64,000 nucleotides of DNA from Arthrobacter sp. 9AX (lineage in GTDB: Bacteria > Actinomycetota > Actinomycetes > Actinomycetales > Micrococcaceae): NCBI RefSeq assembly GCF_902506095.1, contig NZ_LR733293.1:1381103-1445102 (forward strand), given 5' to 3'. Positions within the stretch are counted from its first letter, which is position 1, and the number at the start of each line of letters is the position of its first letter. Positions 1 through 7,373 of this stretch are shown piece after piece. The position numbers were made by a program, and so were the translations under genes. A model generated the notes under the pieces. That model did not search any database and had not been told where the DNA came from. It saw only the letters and a list, made by a program, of their open reading frames with translations.

Positions 1-218
1 TGTTGCTCTCACCCAAGGAAGCCCCGGCTGCGCTGCCCGGCATCAACGGTGCCTCGTTCGGGATCGGGGCGAGCCTCGGCGTCGTGCTCGTGGCACCCTT
101 CGCCGCCCAGGCCACGGCCGCCGGGTACACCACCGCCCTCTGGATCTCGGTGGCCATCACCGCCGCCGCGTTCATCGTCAGCCTCTTCGTCGCCGCCCCC
201 AAGGGCGAGACGGTCTAA
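1..218 (+). CDS. MFS transporter, C-terminal end (partial)
   Basis: Only the last ~71 residues are in the window; the gene begins before base 1. The visible part reads as two hydrophobic helices: one rich in Gly/Ala/Ser (GASFGIGASLGVVLVAPFAA) and a final one around WISVAITAAAFIVSLFVAA, followed by a short polar tail. This matches the last two transmembrane segments of a major facilitator permease. A nucleoside hydrolase starts 34 bases downstream on the same strand, so the transporter may import a nucleoside or related substrate; that is inference from context only. Confidence 0.6.
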   Translation, partial: LLSPKEAPAALPGINGASFGIGASLGVVLVAPFAAQATAAGYTTALWISVAITAAAFIVSLFVAAPKGETV

Positions 219-252
219 CCCCGCTTCAACCCGTTTCAACCGAAAGAAAACC

Positions 253-1275
253 ATGACCACTCCTTCCGCGTTCTACCTGGACTGCGACACCGGGATCGAC
301 GACGCCCTCGCCCTGGCCTACCTGCTCGCCTCGCCCCTTGCTTCCGTGGTGGGCATCGGGACCGTCAGCGGCAACGTCAGTGCCGCCGTCGGCGCCCGCA
401 ACACCCTGGACCTGCTCGAGCTCGCCGGCCACGCGCACATCCCCGTGGCTGTGGGGGCGCACCATCCTTTGGCGGGCTCCTTTGGCGGCGGGGCGCCGTG
501 GGTGCATGGCGAGAACGGGATCGGCGAGGTTTCGCTCGCGCCCGCTGCTGCTTCGCTTGCCGGCGAGAGCGCCGCGGAGATGCTGGTCCGGCTGGCCCGC
601 ACTCATGCCGGATCGCTGAAGGTGCTGGCGATCGGCCCGCTGACCAACATCGCCGAGGCGTTGCGGCTGGAGCCTGCGCTGCCGTCCCTGGTGGACTCGG
701 TCACCGTGATGGGTGGAGCGGCGCTGGCACCGGGGAACATCACGCCGGTGGCGGAGGCAAACATCTGGCATGACCCGGAAGCTGCAGCCCTGGTGCTGGC
801 TGCCGACTGGGACGTGACGCTGGTGCCGCTGGACGTGACCATGGCTTCGGTTCTGGAGGAGCCTCACCAGCAGCAGCTGTTGGCGTCTTCGGGTGCTGTG
901 CCGCGGGCACTGGGGGAGATGCTCGGCTACTACTTCCGGTTCTACGAGGGCATCTACGGCCGGCCCTGCTCCGCCATGCACGATCCGTTGGCGGCGGCGC
1001 TCGCTGTTGGCGCTGTTAGGCCGGCTCTGGCACCCGTGGTGCGTGCCGCCGTCGACACCACCTCCGGGCCCGGCCGCGGGCAGACCGTGTGCGACATGCG
1101 GGGCCTGTATGCGGGCTACCCTCCGGTGGCGGGGGCGCGGTGCCGCGTGGTGCTCTCACTGGAGGAAGACTTCGCCCCGCACCTGGTGGACACGCTGCTG
1201 ACGCTCGGGGAGGACGCCGCAGTTTTGGACAGCACGACGGCGGCCCTCGCCTCTGCCGGGGCCCTCACCCGGTAA
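253..1275 (+). CDS. Nucleoside hydrolase (inosine-uridine preferring family)
   Basis: Predicted cytoplasmic N-ribohydrolase of 340 residues that would split ribonucleosides into base and ribose for salvage. The N-terminus carries the family's calcium- and ribose-binding signature, DCDTGIDDALALAYLL (DxDxGxDDA). A later VTVMGGAA segment and an HDPLAAALAV segment near the C-terminus also fit the IUNH fold. Length is normal for the family (about 310–350). The ATG at 253 is chosen because it puts the DxD motif about ten residues in; the frame is open further upstream but that part overlaps the preceding MFS gene. It follows the MFS gene closely and converges on a GntR/UTRA regulator, a plausible local controller. 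Exact nucleoside preference cannot be read from sequence. Confidence 0.9.
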   Translation: MTTPSAFYLDCDTGIDDALALAYLLASPLASVVGIGTVSGNVSAAVGARNTLDLLELAGHAHIPVAVGAHHPLAGSFGGGAPWVHGENGIGEVSLAPAAASLAGESAAEMLVRLARTHAGSLKVLAIGPLTNIAEALRLEPALPSLVDSVTVMGGAALAPGNITPVAEANIWHDPEAAALVLAADWDVTLVPLDVTMASVLEEPHQQQLLASSGAVPRALGEMLGYYFRFYEGIYGRPCSAMHDPLAAALAVGAVRPALAPVVRAAVDTTSGPGRGQTVCDMRGLYAGYPPVAGARCRVVLSLEEDFAPHLVDTLLTLGEDAAVLDSTTAALASAGALTR

Positions 1276-1294
1276 GCCGCTCCCACCGCACGGC

Positions 1295-1353
1295 GTTTTT
1301 GTCCAGGTATGCACGCTTCCGCGGCCCGCAAACCGGCATAACTGGACCAAAAC
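1295..1353. terminator. Long imperfect hairpin between convergent genes
   Basis: Left arm GTTTTTGTCCAGGTATGC (1295–1312) pairs with GCATAACTGGACCAAAAC (1336–1353) with two internal mismatches, around a 23-base loop that itself contains CCGCGG. It lies between the nucleoside hydrolase and the GntR gene, which end facing each other, so a two-way terminator is the simplest reading. The pairing is seen directly; function is inferred. Confidence 0.5.
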
Positions 1354-1369
1354 TCCGACGTTCGCTGCC

Positions 1370-2152
1370 TCAGGACTGGAACTGCTGCATGACCGAGAGG
1401 TGGCCGGCGCGGGCGGAGACAAGGCACTTGGCCAGGTAGAAGGGCCGGTTCCCGTTCCGGATGTACTGGGTCAGGACCAGCACCGGGTCCGCGGGGCGAA
1501 GGTCCAGCAGTTTCGCGCGGCTGGGACCCACCTGGCTGAGGCTGATCTGGCACTCACCCGGCCCGGGCAGCCGGCCGAGCTGTTTGTTGAGCGTGGCAAG
1601 CAAGGTGGCGCCGCCGTCGTCCTCTATCTCAAGGGGCGCGGCGGCGTGGCTGCCGAAGCTGACCGGCTGGGCGGTGACGTTCTCCTGCAGGTGGGCGATG
1701 GCCTCGCCGTCGCGGATCAGGACGGATTCCCAGAGCCAGCAGTCGGTGCCGGGCTCCACGCCGATGCCGGGGGCCACGAATTCGGACGCCGCCTGCCGGA
1801 CCACCTGGGTACGTTTGACCTCCACCTGCTGGCCGGGCCCGGCGAGGACTTCCTCGAACGGTTGGATGCGTTCGATGCCGATGCGGGGGAGCGTGTCCGA
1901 GACGAAGCGTCCGACGCCGCGCCGCGCCCTGATCAGGCCGTCCTCTTCCAGCAGCATGAGGGCTTCGCGGACCACGGTGCGGCTGACTTTCATGTCCGTG
2001 CCGAGTTCGGTTTCGGTGGGGATCATGGAGCCGGGGGTGAGGAGGCCGTTGCGGATGGCCTCGGCGATCCTCGAATAGACCGCGACGCGCAGCGGTGAGC
2101 CGGGCTGGGCGGCCACCGGCTGGGACAGGAACCGGGTGGCGTCCTGGTGCAC
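1370..2152 (-). CDS. GntR/HutC-type (UTRA) transcriptional regulator
   Basis: 260-residue regulator with an N-terminal winged helix-turn-helix (about residues 20–85: RIAEAIRNGLLTPGSMIPTE, then SRTVVREALMLLEEDGLIRA and RRGVGRFV) and a C-terminal UTRA effector-binding domain (about 95–255; WLWESVLIRDGEAIAHLQEN and LVLTQYIRNGNRPFYLAKCL). UTRA proteins usually bind a sugar or metabolite and release DNA. The GTG at 2152 gives the normal family length. It converges on the nucleoside hydrolase, which with the MFS gene is the likely but unproven target. No operator was identified with confidence. Confidence 0.88.
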   Translation of the reverse strand: MHQDATRFLSQPVAAQPGSPLRVAVYSRIAEAIRNGLLTPGSMIPTETELGTDMKVSRTVVREALMLLEEDGLIRARRGVGRFVSDTLPRIGIERIQPFEEVLAGPGQQVEVKRTQVVRQAASEFVAPGIGVEPGTDCWLWESVLIRDGEAIAHLQENVTAQPVSFGSHAAAPLEIEDDGGATLLATLNKQLGRLPGPGECQISLSQVGPSRAKLLDLRPADPVLVLTQYIRNGNRPFYLAKCLVSARAGHLSVMQQFQS

Positions 2153-2359
2153 GTTTTTGCCTCGCTTGTTTGTCTGTTGGTGTGGGCGGTTCCAGCCTAC
2201 TTCAGCGTCCGACGCGTTTGTTGGACAAGTTCAGCACTTGGCGCCGTATGGATCGTTGCCGAGGGCGTCGTGCAGCCGTGCACACGCCGGGCGCATCGCG
2301 TTGCTGGAGCAAAAGGACACCCGGGAGCGCGGAGGGGAATCTCCACCGGCTCTTCGCGC

Positions 2360-2450
2360 TCATCGGTCGCGGATTCCGGACCTCGCCTCGCCGCCGTGCT
2401 TGGCCCGGTACATCGCCGGGTCCGCCTGCTGGAGCAAGCCGGGAAGGGAG
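2360..2450 (-). pseudogene. Remnant of a GGDEF (diguanylate cyclase) C-terminus
   Basis: Inside a roughly 400-base stretch without an intact gene, the minus strand reads SLPGLLQQADPAMYRAKHGG followed by EARSGIRDR and a stop. This is the typical end of a GGDEF domain (consensus LLxxADxAMYxAKxxG). No GGDEF signature or upstream catalytic part remains: codons further upstream do not continue the domain. It is best read as the tail of a deleted diguanylate cyclase gene. It is not a copy of the two GGDEF genes later in the window, whose equivalent segments differ (ADAALYAAKAAGRNR and ADIAMYAAKAAGKNR). Confidence 0.6.
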
Positions 2451-2485
2451 TTGTTTCGCCCCAAACGGATGCCCGGGTGCTATAC

Positions 2486-2507
2486 CTGTCCTAAGGCAAC
2501 TAAATTA
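2486..2507. promoter_or_regulatory. Possible DtxR/MntR-like operator upstream of the Nramp operon
   Basis: The A+T-rich stretch CTGTCCTAAGGCAACTAAAT holds CTAAGG/AACTAA half-sites loosely like the TTAGG…CCTAA sites of DtxR-family metal regulators, about 65–80 bases before the lipoprotein start. The match is imperfect and is noted because a metal transporter follows. I did not recognise a yybP-ykoY or M-box riboswitch here. The rest of 2153–2568 shows only the GGDEF remnant. Confidence 0.2.
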
Positions 2508-2568
2508 CCGGCGGTTTGCTGAGGGGTAATGCCTACCACCCGGGGGAGTGCCGGAGGCTGGAGGCACC

Positions 2569-3072
2569 GTGCTGCGAAGACCAGCGCTGAGGGGACCCGC
2601 CGAAGGCCTGTGCCCCACAGAGCGGCAACCCATCAAAAGGCGCAGCGGCACCGCACTGGCCGCCTGCCTGTCCGCCCTCGCAGTCCTCACCGGCTGCGGC
2701 AGCACCGCCAGCACCCTCTCCGCTGCAGCCCGGGACAGTTCCTCCGCCATCGCCACCGCCCGCCTCGCACTCAGCCTCGATACGGCCGGCAAACTCACCA
2801 ACGCCGCCACCGCCACCGCGCTGGACGACGCCCTCAAGGAACTGCAGACCAGCCGGAACACAGTGCTCCAACTTGCCCCCGCCAGCAAAGAAGACCGGGA
2901 AGCGATCAAGGAAGCGCTCACCGTCCTGGATGACTGCGCCGCCGCGATGACCACCGCCCGGGACGCCGTGGCCAGCAGCACCGGCACGCCAGCGGTATCG
3001 GACGGCGTGGACGGGCTGGCAGCCGCCGCGGACCGCGTGTCCAAACTAAAAGAAAAGGACGGCGGACAGTGA
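2569..3072 (+). CDS. Predicted lipoprotein, first gene of Nramp operon
   Basis: About 167 residues. A basic N-region (QPIKRRSG) leads into a hydrophobic stretch ending in the lipobox LTGC (Cys about 43), so the protein is probably lipid-anchored outside the membrane. The mature part is Ala/Thr/Asp-rich and strongly helical (TATALDDALKELQTSRNTVL, KEDREAIKEALTVLDDCAA), suggesting a coiled-coil or helical bundle; no named domain was recognised. The GTG at 2569 is preferred over the GTG at 2548 because GGAGG lies five bases before it. The stop overlaps the GTG start of the transporter (GTGA), so the two are translationally coupled. A role in presenting or sensing the transported metal is only a guess. 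Confidence 0.75.
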   Translation: MLRRPALRGPAEGLCPTERQPIKRRSGTALAACLSALAVLTGCGSTASTLSAAARDSSSAIATARLALSLDTAGKLTNAATATALDDALKELQTSRNTVLQLAPASKEDREAIKEALTVLDDCAAAMTTARDAVASSTGTPAVSDGVDGLAAAADRVSKLKEKDGGQ

Positions 3073-4298
3073 AGCGGCTCCTCGGCGTCGCGCTCGGCGT
3101 CCTGACGGCGATCGGCGGCTTCGTGGACATCGGCGACCTGGTGACCAACGCCGTCGTCGGTTCCCGCTTTGGCCTGTCCCTCGTGTGGGTGGTTGGCGTG
3201 GGGGTGCTGGGCATCTGCCTGTTTGCCAACATGTCAGGGCGCGTGGCGGCGGCGTCCGGCCGGGCAACGTTCGAGGTGATCCGCGAACGGCTGGGGCCGC
3301 GCGCGGGGCTGGCCAACCTGTCCGCGTCCTTCCTCATCAACCTGATGACCGTGACCGCGGAAATCGGCGGCGTGGCCCTGGCCCTCCAGCTGGCCAGCAG
3401 CGTCCACTACCTGCTGTGGATTCCGGTGGCGGCGCTGGCCGTCTGGCTGGTGGTGTGGCGGGTGAAATTCTCCAGCATGGAAAACGTCACCGGGCTCCTG
3501 GGCCTGACGCTGATTGTGTTCGCCGTGGCCCTGTTCCTGCTCCAACCGGACTGGGGAAACCTCGCCGGCCAGGCCCTGGCGCCTGCAGTGCCGGCCGAGG
3601 AAACCGTGTCCACGTACTGGTACTACGCCATCGCCCTGTTCGGCGCCGCCATGACACCGTACGAAGTGTTCTTCTTCTCCTCCGGCGCCGTGGAGGAGGG
3701 GTGGTCTATCAAGGACCTGGTCCAGTCCCGGATCAACGTTCTGGTGGGCTTTCCGCTGGGCGGCCTGCTGTCCGTGGCCATCGCCGGTTGCGCGGCCGTG
3801 GTGCTGCTGCCGGCCGGGATCGCCGTGACGTCCCTCTCGCAGGTGATCCTCCCGGTCGCGGAAGGCGCGGGCAAGGTAGGGCTGGCCTTTGTGCTGGTGG
3901 GCGTGGTGGCCGCCACGTTCGGCGCGGCCTTGGAGACCACCCTTTCCAGCGGCTACACACTGGCCCAGTTCTTCGGCTGGTCCTGGGGCAAGTTCCGCCG
4001 CCCCGCGCAGGCTGCCCGCTTCCACCTGGCCATGATCATCTGCCTGTTCATCGGCCTGGCCGTCCTGGCCACTGGCGTGGACCCCGTGCTGGTCACCGAA
4101 TACTCCGTGGTCTTCTCCGCGATCGCCCTGCCGCTGACCTACCTGCCCATCCTCATCGTGGCCAACGATCCGCAATACATGGGCCAGCACGTCAACGGCC
4201 GTCCGGTCAACGTACTGGCCATGGTCTACCTGGTGATCATCCTCGCAGCCTCGCTGGCAGCCATACCACTGATGGTTGTGACGGGAGCCGGAGCATGA
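3069..4298 (+). CDS. Nramp-family divalent metal transporter with noncanonical metal site
   Basis: 409-residue integral membrane protein with about 11 hydrophobic segments and Nramp-fold landmarks: TM1 TAIGGFVDIGDLVTN, TM6 LFGAAMTPYEVFFFSSGAVE, and later LPLTYLPILIVANDP. In classical Nramp (MntH) proteins TM1 has DPGN and TM6 has MPHN. Here the equivalents are DIGD (residues 20–23) and TPYE (196–199). The metal-binding Asp is kept, while the soft-metal-selecting Met becomes Thr, Asn becomes Asp, His becomes Tyr and Asn becomes Glu. That would favour a harder ion such as Mg2+ or Mn2+, or another substrate; this is inference. It overlaps the lipoprotein gene by GTGA and the next gene by ATGA, so it sits in a coupled four-gene operon. 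Confidence 0.85.
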   Translation: MKRLLGVALGVLTAIGGFVDIGDLVTNAVVGSRFGLSLVWVVGVGVLGICLFANMSGRVAAASGRATFEVIRERLGPRAGLANLSASFLINLMTVTAEIGGVALALQLASSVHYLLWIPVAALAVWLVVWRVKFSSMENVTGLLGLTLIVFAVALFLLQPDWGNLAGQALAPAVPAEETVSTYWYYAIALFGAAMTPYEVFFFSSGAVEEGWSIKDLVQSRINVLVGFPLGGLLSVAIAGCAAVVLLPAGIAVTSLSQVILPVAEGAGKVGLAFVLVGVVAATFGAALETTLSSGYTLAQFFGWSWGKFRRPAQAARFHLAMIICLFIGLAVLATGVDPVLVTEYSVVFSAIALPLTYLPILIVANDPQYMGQHVNGRPVNVLAMVYLVIILAASLAAIPLMVVTGAGA

Positions 4299-4702
4299 CT
4301 GCCCACCGCCTCCTGGCGCCCCCGCCTCCGGTGGCGGGGCGGATCCTGGACGCGCAGCTGCACCTTTTGGACCGGCAGGTCCTGGATCACGACGGCGTCC
4401 CGGTCACCACCGTGGACGATCTTGAGGTGAGCGGGCCTGCCCTTGACACGGAGCTGGAGCCGGGCGCGGCGGCCCCGGTCCTGTCGGCTCTGCTGACCGG
4501 GCCGGTGCTGGGGACGCGCATCTTTGGCGGCAGGCCGCCGGCGTCCCGGCTGGTCCGCATCCCCTGGGAGGACGTGGCGGAGGTGGGCGTGGTGTTGAAG
4601 CTGGGCGTCAGCGGCGAAAACCTGGACGCCGGCTGGGTGGAACGCTGGATCCGCGACAGGATCATCGCCCGCATCCCGGGAGGCCGCCATGATCCTCGGT
4701 GA
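4295..4702 (+). CDS. PRC-barrel-like protein A
   Basis: 135 residues, starting in an ATGA overlap with the transporter. The segment VAGRILDAQLHLLDRQVLDH followed by DGVPVTTVDDLEVSG looks like the small beta-barrel PRC fold (pattern: G..V.D..G..V..V.D). A second strand-rich part includes TRIFGGRPPASRLVRIPWED and VAEVGVVLKLG. It has no signal peptide or membrane helix, so it is probably cytoplasmic. The C-terminal VERWIRDRIIARIPGG is amphipathic. PRC-barrel proteins often act as assembly or regulatory partners; here the tight coupling suggests regulation of the transporter, perhaps binding its cytoplasmic face. It overlaps the next gene by 14 bases. Confidence 0.75.
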   Translation: MTAHRLLAPPPPVAGRILDAQLHLLDRQVLDHDGVPVTTVDDLEVSGPALDTELEPGAAAPVLSALLTGPVLGTRIFGGRPPASRLVRIPWEDVAEVGVVLKLGVSGENLDAGWVERWIRDRIIARIPGGRHDPR

Positions 4703-5033
4703 CCTGCTCGGCGTCGACGTTTATAACGACGACGGCACCCGCCTGGGCAGGGTGGCCGACGCCCGGTTCGTGGTGGACGGCGCCCCGCGGCAGCTTCTCG
4801 CCGAGGCCCGCCTGCTGGGGCTGGTGGTCAGTCCCCACAGTGCGTCCTCGTTCCTGGGGTACGAGCGGACCGGACTGCAGCAGCCGTGGCCGCTGCCTTC
4901 CCTGCTCCGGTGGCGCCACCGGGGTTCATTCCTGGTGCTCTGGGAGGACATCGCGATGATCGGTGCGAAGAGCGTGCGGCTGCGCGAGGGGTACACGGCG
5001 TACTCGCCGGCGCTGGATTCAAGCGGCCCGTAG
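4689..5033 (+). CDS. PRC-barrel-like protein B
   Basis: 114 residues, last gene of the operon, overlapping the previous one. ILGDLLGVDVYNDDGTRLGR followed by VADARFVVDG is a clear PRC-barrel opening, and WEDIAMIGAKSVRLREGY mirrors the IPWEDVAEVGVVLKLG end of its neighbour. The two proteins are therefore probably diverged paralogues that could form a heterodimer. No signal peptide or transmembrane segment is seen. A cytoplasmic regulatory role for the Nramp-like transporter is inferred from gene order. The LysR gene converges 20 bases downstream. Confidence 0.75.
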   Translation: MILGDLLGVDVYNDDGTRLGRVADARFVVDGAPRQLLAEARLLGLVVSPHSASSFLGYERTGLQQPWPLPSLLRWRHRGSFLVLWEDIAMIGAKSVRLREGYTAYSPALDSSGP

Positions 5034-5053
5034 CGCCCGGCCACAAAAATGTT

Positions 5054-5992
5054 CTAGAGGTAGTCACCGGCCCTTTCGCGGGCGATTTCCACCAGCGTGG
5101 AATGGAAGGCCACCTCGGCTGGGGCGTAGACCTTGTCGTGGCGCTGCGCCAGCAGGATCCGGCGCAGCGGTGCCGCGGGGCCAAGGCTGAGCACCCGCAC
5201 ATCGGGATGCTGGAGTGAAACGGCGGTCTTGGGCACCAGAGCCACGCCCATTCCAACGCTCACCATCGCCTGGGCCTCCTGGTAGTCGTTGGCAAGGAAT
5301 CCAATGGTTGGTTCGAAGCCGGCGTCGTGGGCGGACCGCTGCAGGACTTCCACCACTGGGTGGGCCTCAGCCCGCACGATCCACGACTCGTTCCGCAGGT
5401 CCTCCATGCTGACTTGCTCCTGTCCGGCCAGCTTGTGGCCGCGCGCCACAAGGATCACGGTGCTCTCCTGGAAAACCTCGGTAACCCGGATGGACTCGTC
5501 CTCGAAGCGGTTCCACGGGTAGTCCCAGAGGAGGCACAGCCCCGTGACGCCGGACTCCAGGTCCGCCACGAGTTCATCGAAGCGGGCGCTGCGCAGTGAG
5601 AGGCCAATGGCGGGGTAGCGCTTCTTGAAGGTGCGGATGACGATCGGCAGGAAGGAGCCGGCCAAGGTGGGGAACGTGCCTACGGTGAGGGATCCGCGCT
5701 TCAGCCCGGCGATCTGGCCGAGGTCCGACTGCGCGGCCTTCATCTGGTGGATGATCCTGCGGGCATGCCCGGCGAGCACCTGGCCGGCCTCGGTAGGCAC
5801 CACCCCGCGGGAACGGCGGTTAAGCAAGGGCTGCCCCACCTCCTGTTCGAGCTTGCGGAGCTGCTGGGAGACGGCTGACGGCGTGTACATCATCAGCTCG
5901 GCCGCAGCAGTGATGGACCCCTGCTCCACCACCTCCAGGAGGAGGGCCAGCCGGCGGATATCGAATAAGGGCTGGTCTTCATCGTTAAGCAT
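5054..5992 (-). CDS. LysR-family transcriptional regulator
   Basis: 312 residues with an N-terminal winged HTH (about 10–70: FDIRRLALLLEVVEQGSITA, then TPSAVSQQLRKLEQEVGQPL) and a C-terminal two-lobed effector domain (about 95–300). Length is normal. It is divergent from the prpF-like gene across about 240 bases, the classical LysR arrangement, so it most likely controls the isomerase and carrier genes and itself. A loose ACA…TGT dyad (ACATTGTCCTAAAGTGT, 6151–6167) in that gap is a possible binding site but weak. The effector is probably a di- or tricarboxylate if it matches the operon; that is inference. Confidence 0.9.
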   Translation of the reverse strand: MLNDEDQPLFDIRRLALLLEVVEQGSITAAAELMMYTPSAVSQQLRKLEQEVGQPLLNRRSRGVVPTEAGQVLAGHARRIIHQMKAAQSDLGQIAGLKRGSLTVGTFPTLAGSFLPIVIRTFKKRYPAIGLSLRSARFDELVADLESGVTGLCLLWDYPWNRFEDESIRVTEVFQESTVILVARGHKLAGQEQVSMEDLRNESWIVRAEAHPVVEVLQRSAHDAGFEPTIGFLANDYQEAQAMVSVGMGVALVPKTAVSLQHPDVRVLSLGPAAPLRRILLAQRHDKVYAPAEVAFHSTLVEIARERAGDYL

Positions 5993-6230
5993 TGCTTTGC
6001 CCTTCTTCAGATTCTGTTCATTCCCTGCAGGAAGACCGCAGTCCCGGGTCTCCGGCCGCTCTTCATGACTCCGGACAGCACCAGCCAGCGTTCCCTCAAG
6101 CTTATAGCGGCAATGAATGAAGCAACCCTACATCCTCCTACAAAAATCCAACATTGTCCTAAAGTGTGATCTGGCTCAATCTTTTTCCAGGCCCTCAACA
6201 AACTTTGAGGCGAAGGAGAGGTGGAAGTCG

Positions 6231-7361
6231 ATGAAGATCGAAGCGGAATGGATGCGGGGAGGCACCAGCAAGTGCTGGGTGTTTGAAGCGGAGCACCTTC
6301 AGAAAGGTGGAGCAAGCCTTGATGAGCTTCTCCCGCGGCTGTTCGGCAGCCCCGACCCCCGGCAGATTGACGGCGTAGGCGGAGCAACGTCCACCACCAG
6401 CAAGGCGATCATCCTGCACCGGCCCACTGCCGGGGATGTCGACGTCGAGTACACCTTCGCCCAGGTGGGCATCGAAGAAGCCGGCGTGGACTGGGGCAGC
6501 AACTGCGGCAACGGTTCCGCAGTGGTCGGCCTGTACGCCATCGAGAAGGGCTGGGTGGTCCCCACCGGAGACGTCACCCGCATTGTCACCCGCAACACCA
6601 ACACCAACCAGGTCATCGTCCAGCGCGTACCCACCCCGGCCGGCGCCCTGCCCGATATTCCGGAAGGGCAGATGCCCGGCGTGCCGTTCCCGGGCTACCC
6701 GGTGGGCCTCGGTTTCCAGGACCCGGCCGGCAAGACCACCGGGGCCCTGCTTCCCACCGGCGCGGCAACGGACAGCATCACTTCGGGCGGTAGCCACTGG
6801 ACCGTGTCAATGGTCGACGCCGGCGCACCGGTGGTGATGGTCCGCGCGGAGGAGCTGGGCCTGGACGCAGCCCGGTACCGGAGTTGGCAGGCGGGTGTGG
6901 AGCTCCAACTGGAAACCCTGGACCACATCCGGCGGCAGGCCGCCGTGCTGATGGGGCTGGCTCCCACCGCCGGCGAAGCAGCCCGGGCCATCCCCAAGCT
7001 CGCTATCGTGGCCGCCCCGGACCCCGGCGTCGCCGATGGCGAACCAGGCGCCGACGTCAACGTCATGATGCTTTCCATGGGCAAGCCCCACCCGGCCCTG
7101 GCCATCACCGGCAGCATCGCGCTGACCCTGGCCGCCCGCACCCCGGGCACCCTGCTGCACGCCATCACGGGCGGCGTCCAGGGGACCACGCTGCGGCTGC
7201 GGACCCCCGCCGGAGTGATTGAAACCTGGAGCGAGGAACACGCCGGAAGCCTGCTCGTCGGCGTCGACCGTACTGCCCGCACCATTGCCACCACTATCAT
7301 CCACCTCCCCGAGGTTTCCGGCAGCGCTGCACCTGCCGCCCTCGCGGGAGCCACTCAATGA
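6231..7361 (+). CDS. PrpF-family isomerase (aconitate/oxalomesaconate isomerase-like)
   Basis: 376 residues. The N-terminus WMRGGTSKCWVFEAEHL matches the PrpF signature (MRGGTSKG), and the central GSNCGNGSAVVG is the family's Cys-containing catalytic loop. PrpF-type proteins have a diaminopimelate-epimerase-like fold and move a proton in substrates such as 2-methylaconitate, aconitate or 4-oxalomesaconate; the substrate here cannot be decided. ATG 6231 is chosen because the signature begins eight residues later; AGGAG lies about 12 bases upstream. A MatC-type carrier follows after 12 bases, and a LysR gene is divergent. The set therefore looks like uptake and isomerisation of an unsaturated carboxylic acid. 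No prpB, prpC or acnA homologue is nearby, which argues against a methylcitrate cluster. Confidence 0.85.
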   Translation: MKIEAEWMRGGTSKCWVFEAEHLQKGGASLDELLPRLFGSPDPRQIDGVGGATSTTSKAIILHRPTAGDVDVEYTFAQVGIEEAGVDWGSNCGNGSAVVGLYAIEKGWVVPTGDVTRIVTRNTNTNQVIVQRVPTPAGALPDIPEGQMPGVPFPGYPVGLGFQDPAGKTTGALLPTGAATDSITSGGSHWTVSMVDAGAPVVMVRAEELGLDAARYRSWQAGVELQLETLDHIRRQAAVLMGLAPTAGEAARAIPKLAIVAAPDPGVADGEPGADVNVMMLSMGKPHPALAITGSIALTLAARTPGTLLHAITGGVQGTTLRLRTPAGVIETWSEEHAGSLLVGVDRTARTIATTIIHLPEVSGSAAPAALAGATQ

Positions 7362-7373
7362 GGAGTAAGCACC

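Noticed and set aside
2153..2568. Possible manganese or magnesium riboswitch before the Nramp operon
   Set aside because: No yybP-ykoY or M-box landmark sequences were found; only a weak DtxR-like dyad and the GGDEF remnant.
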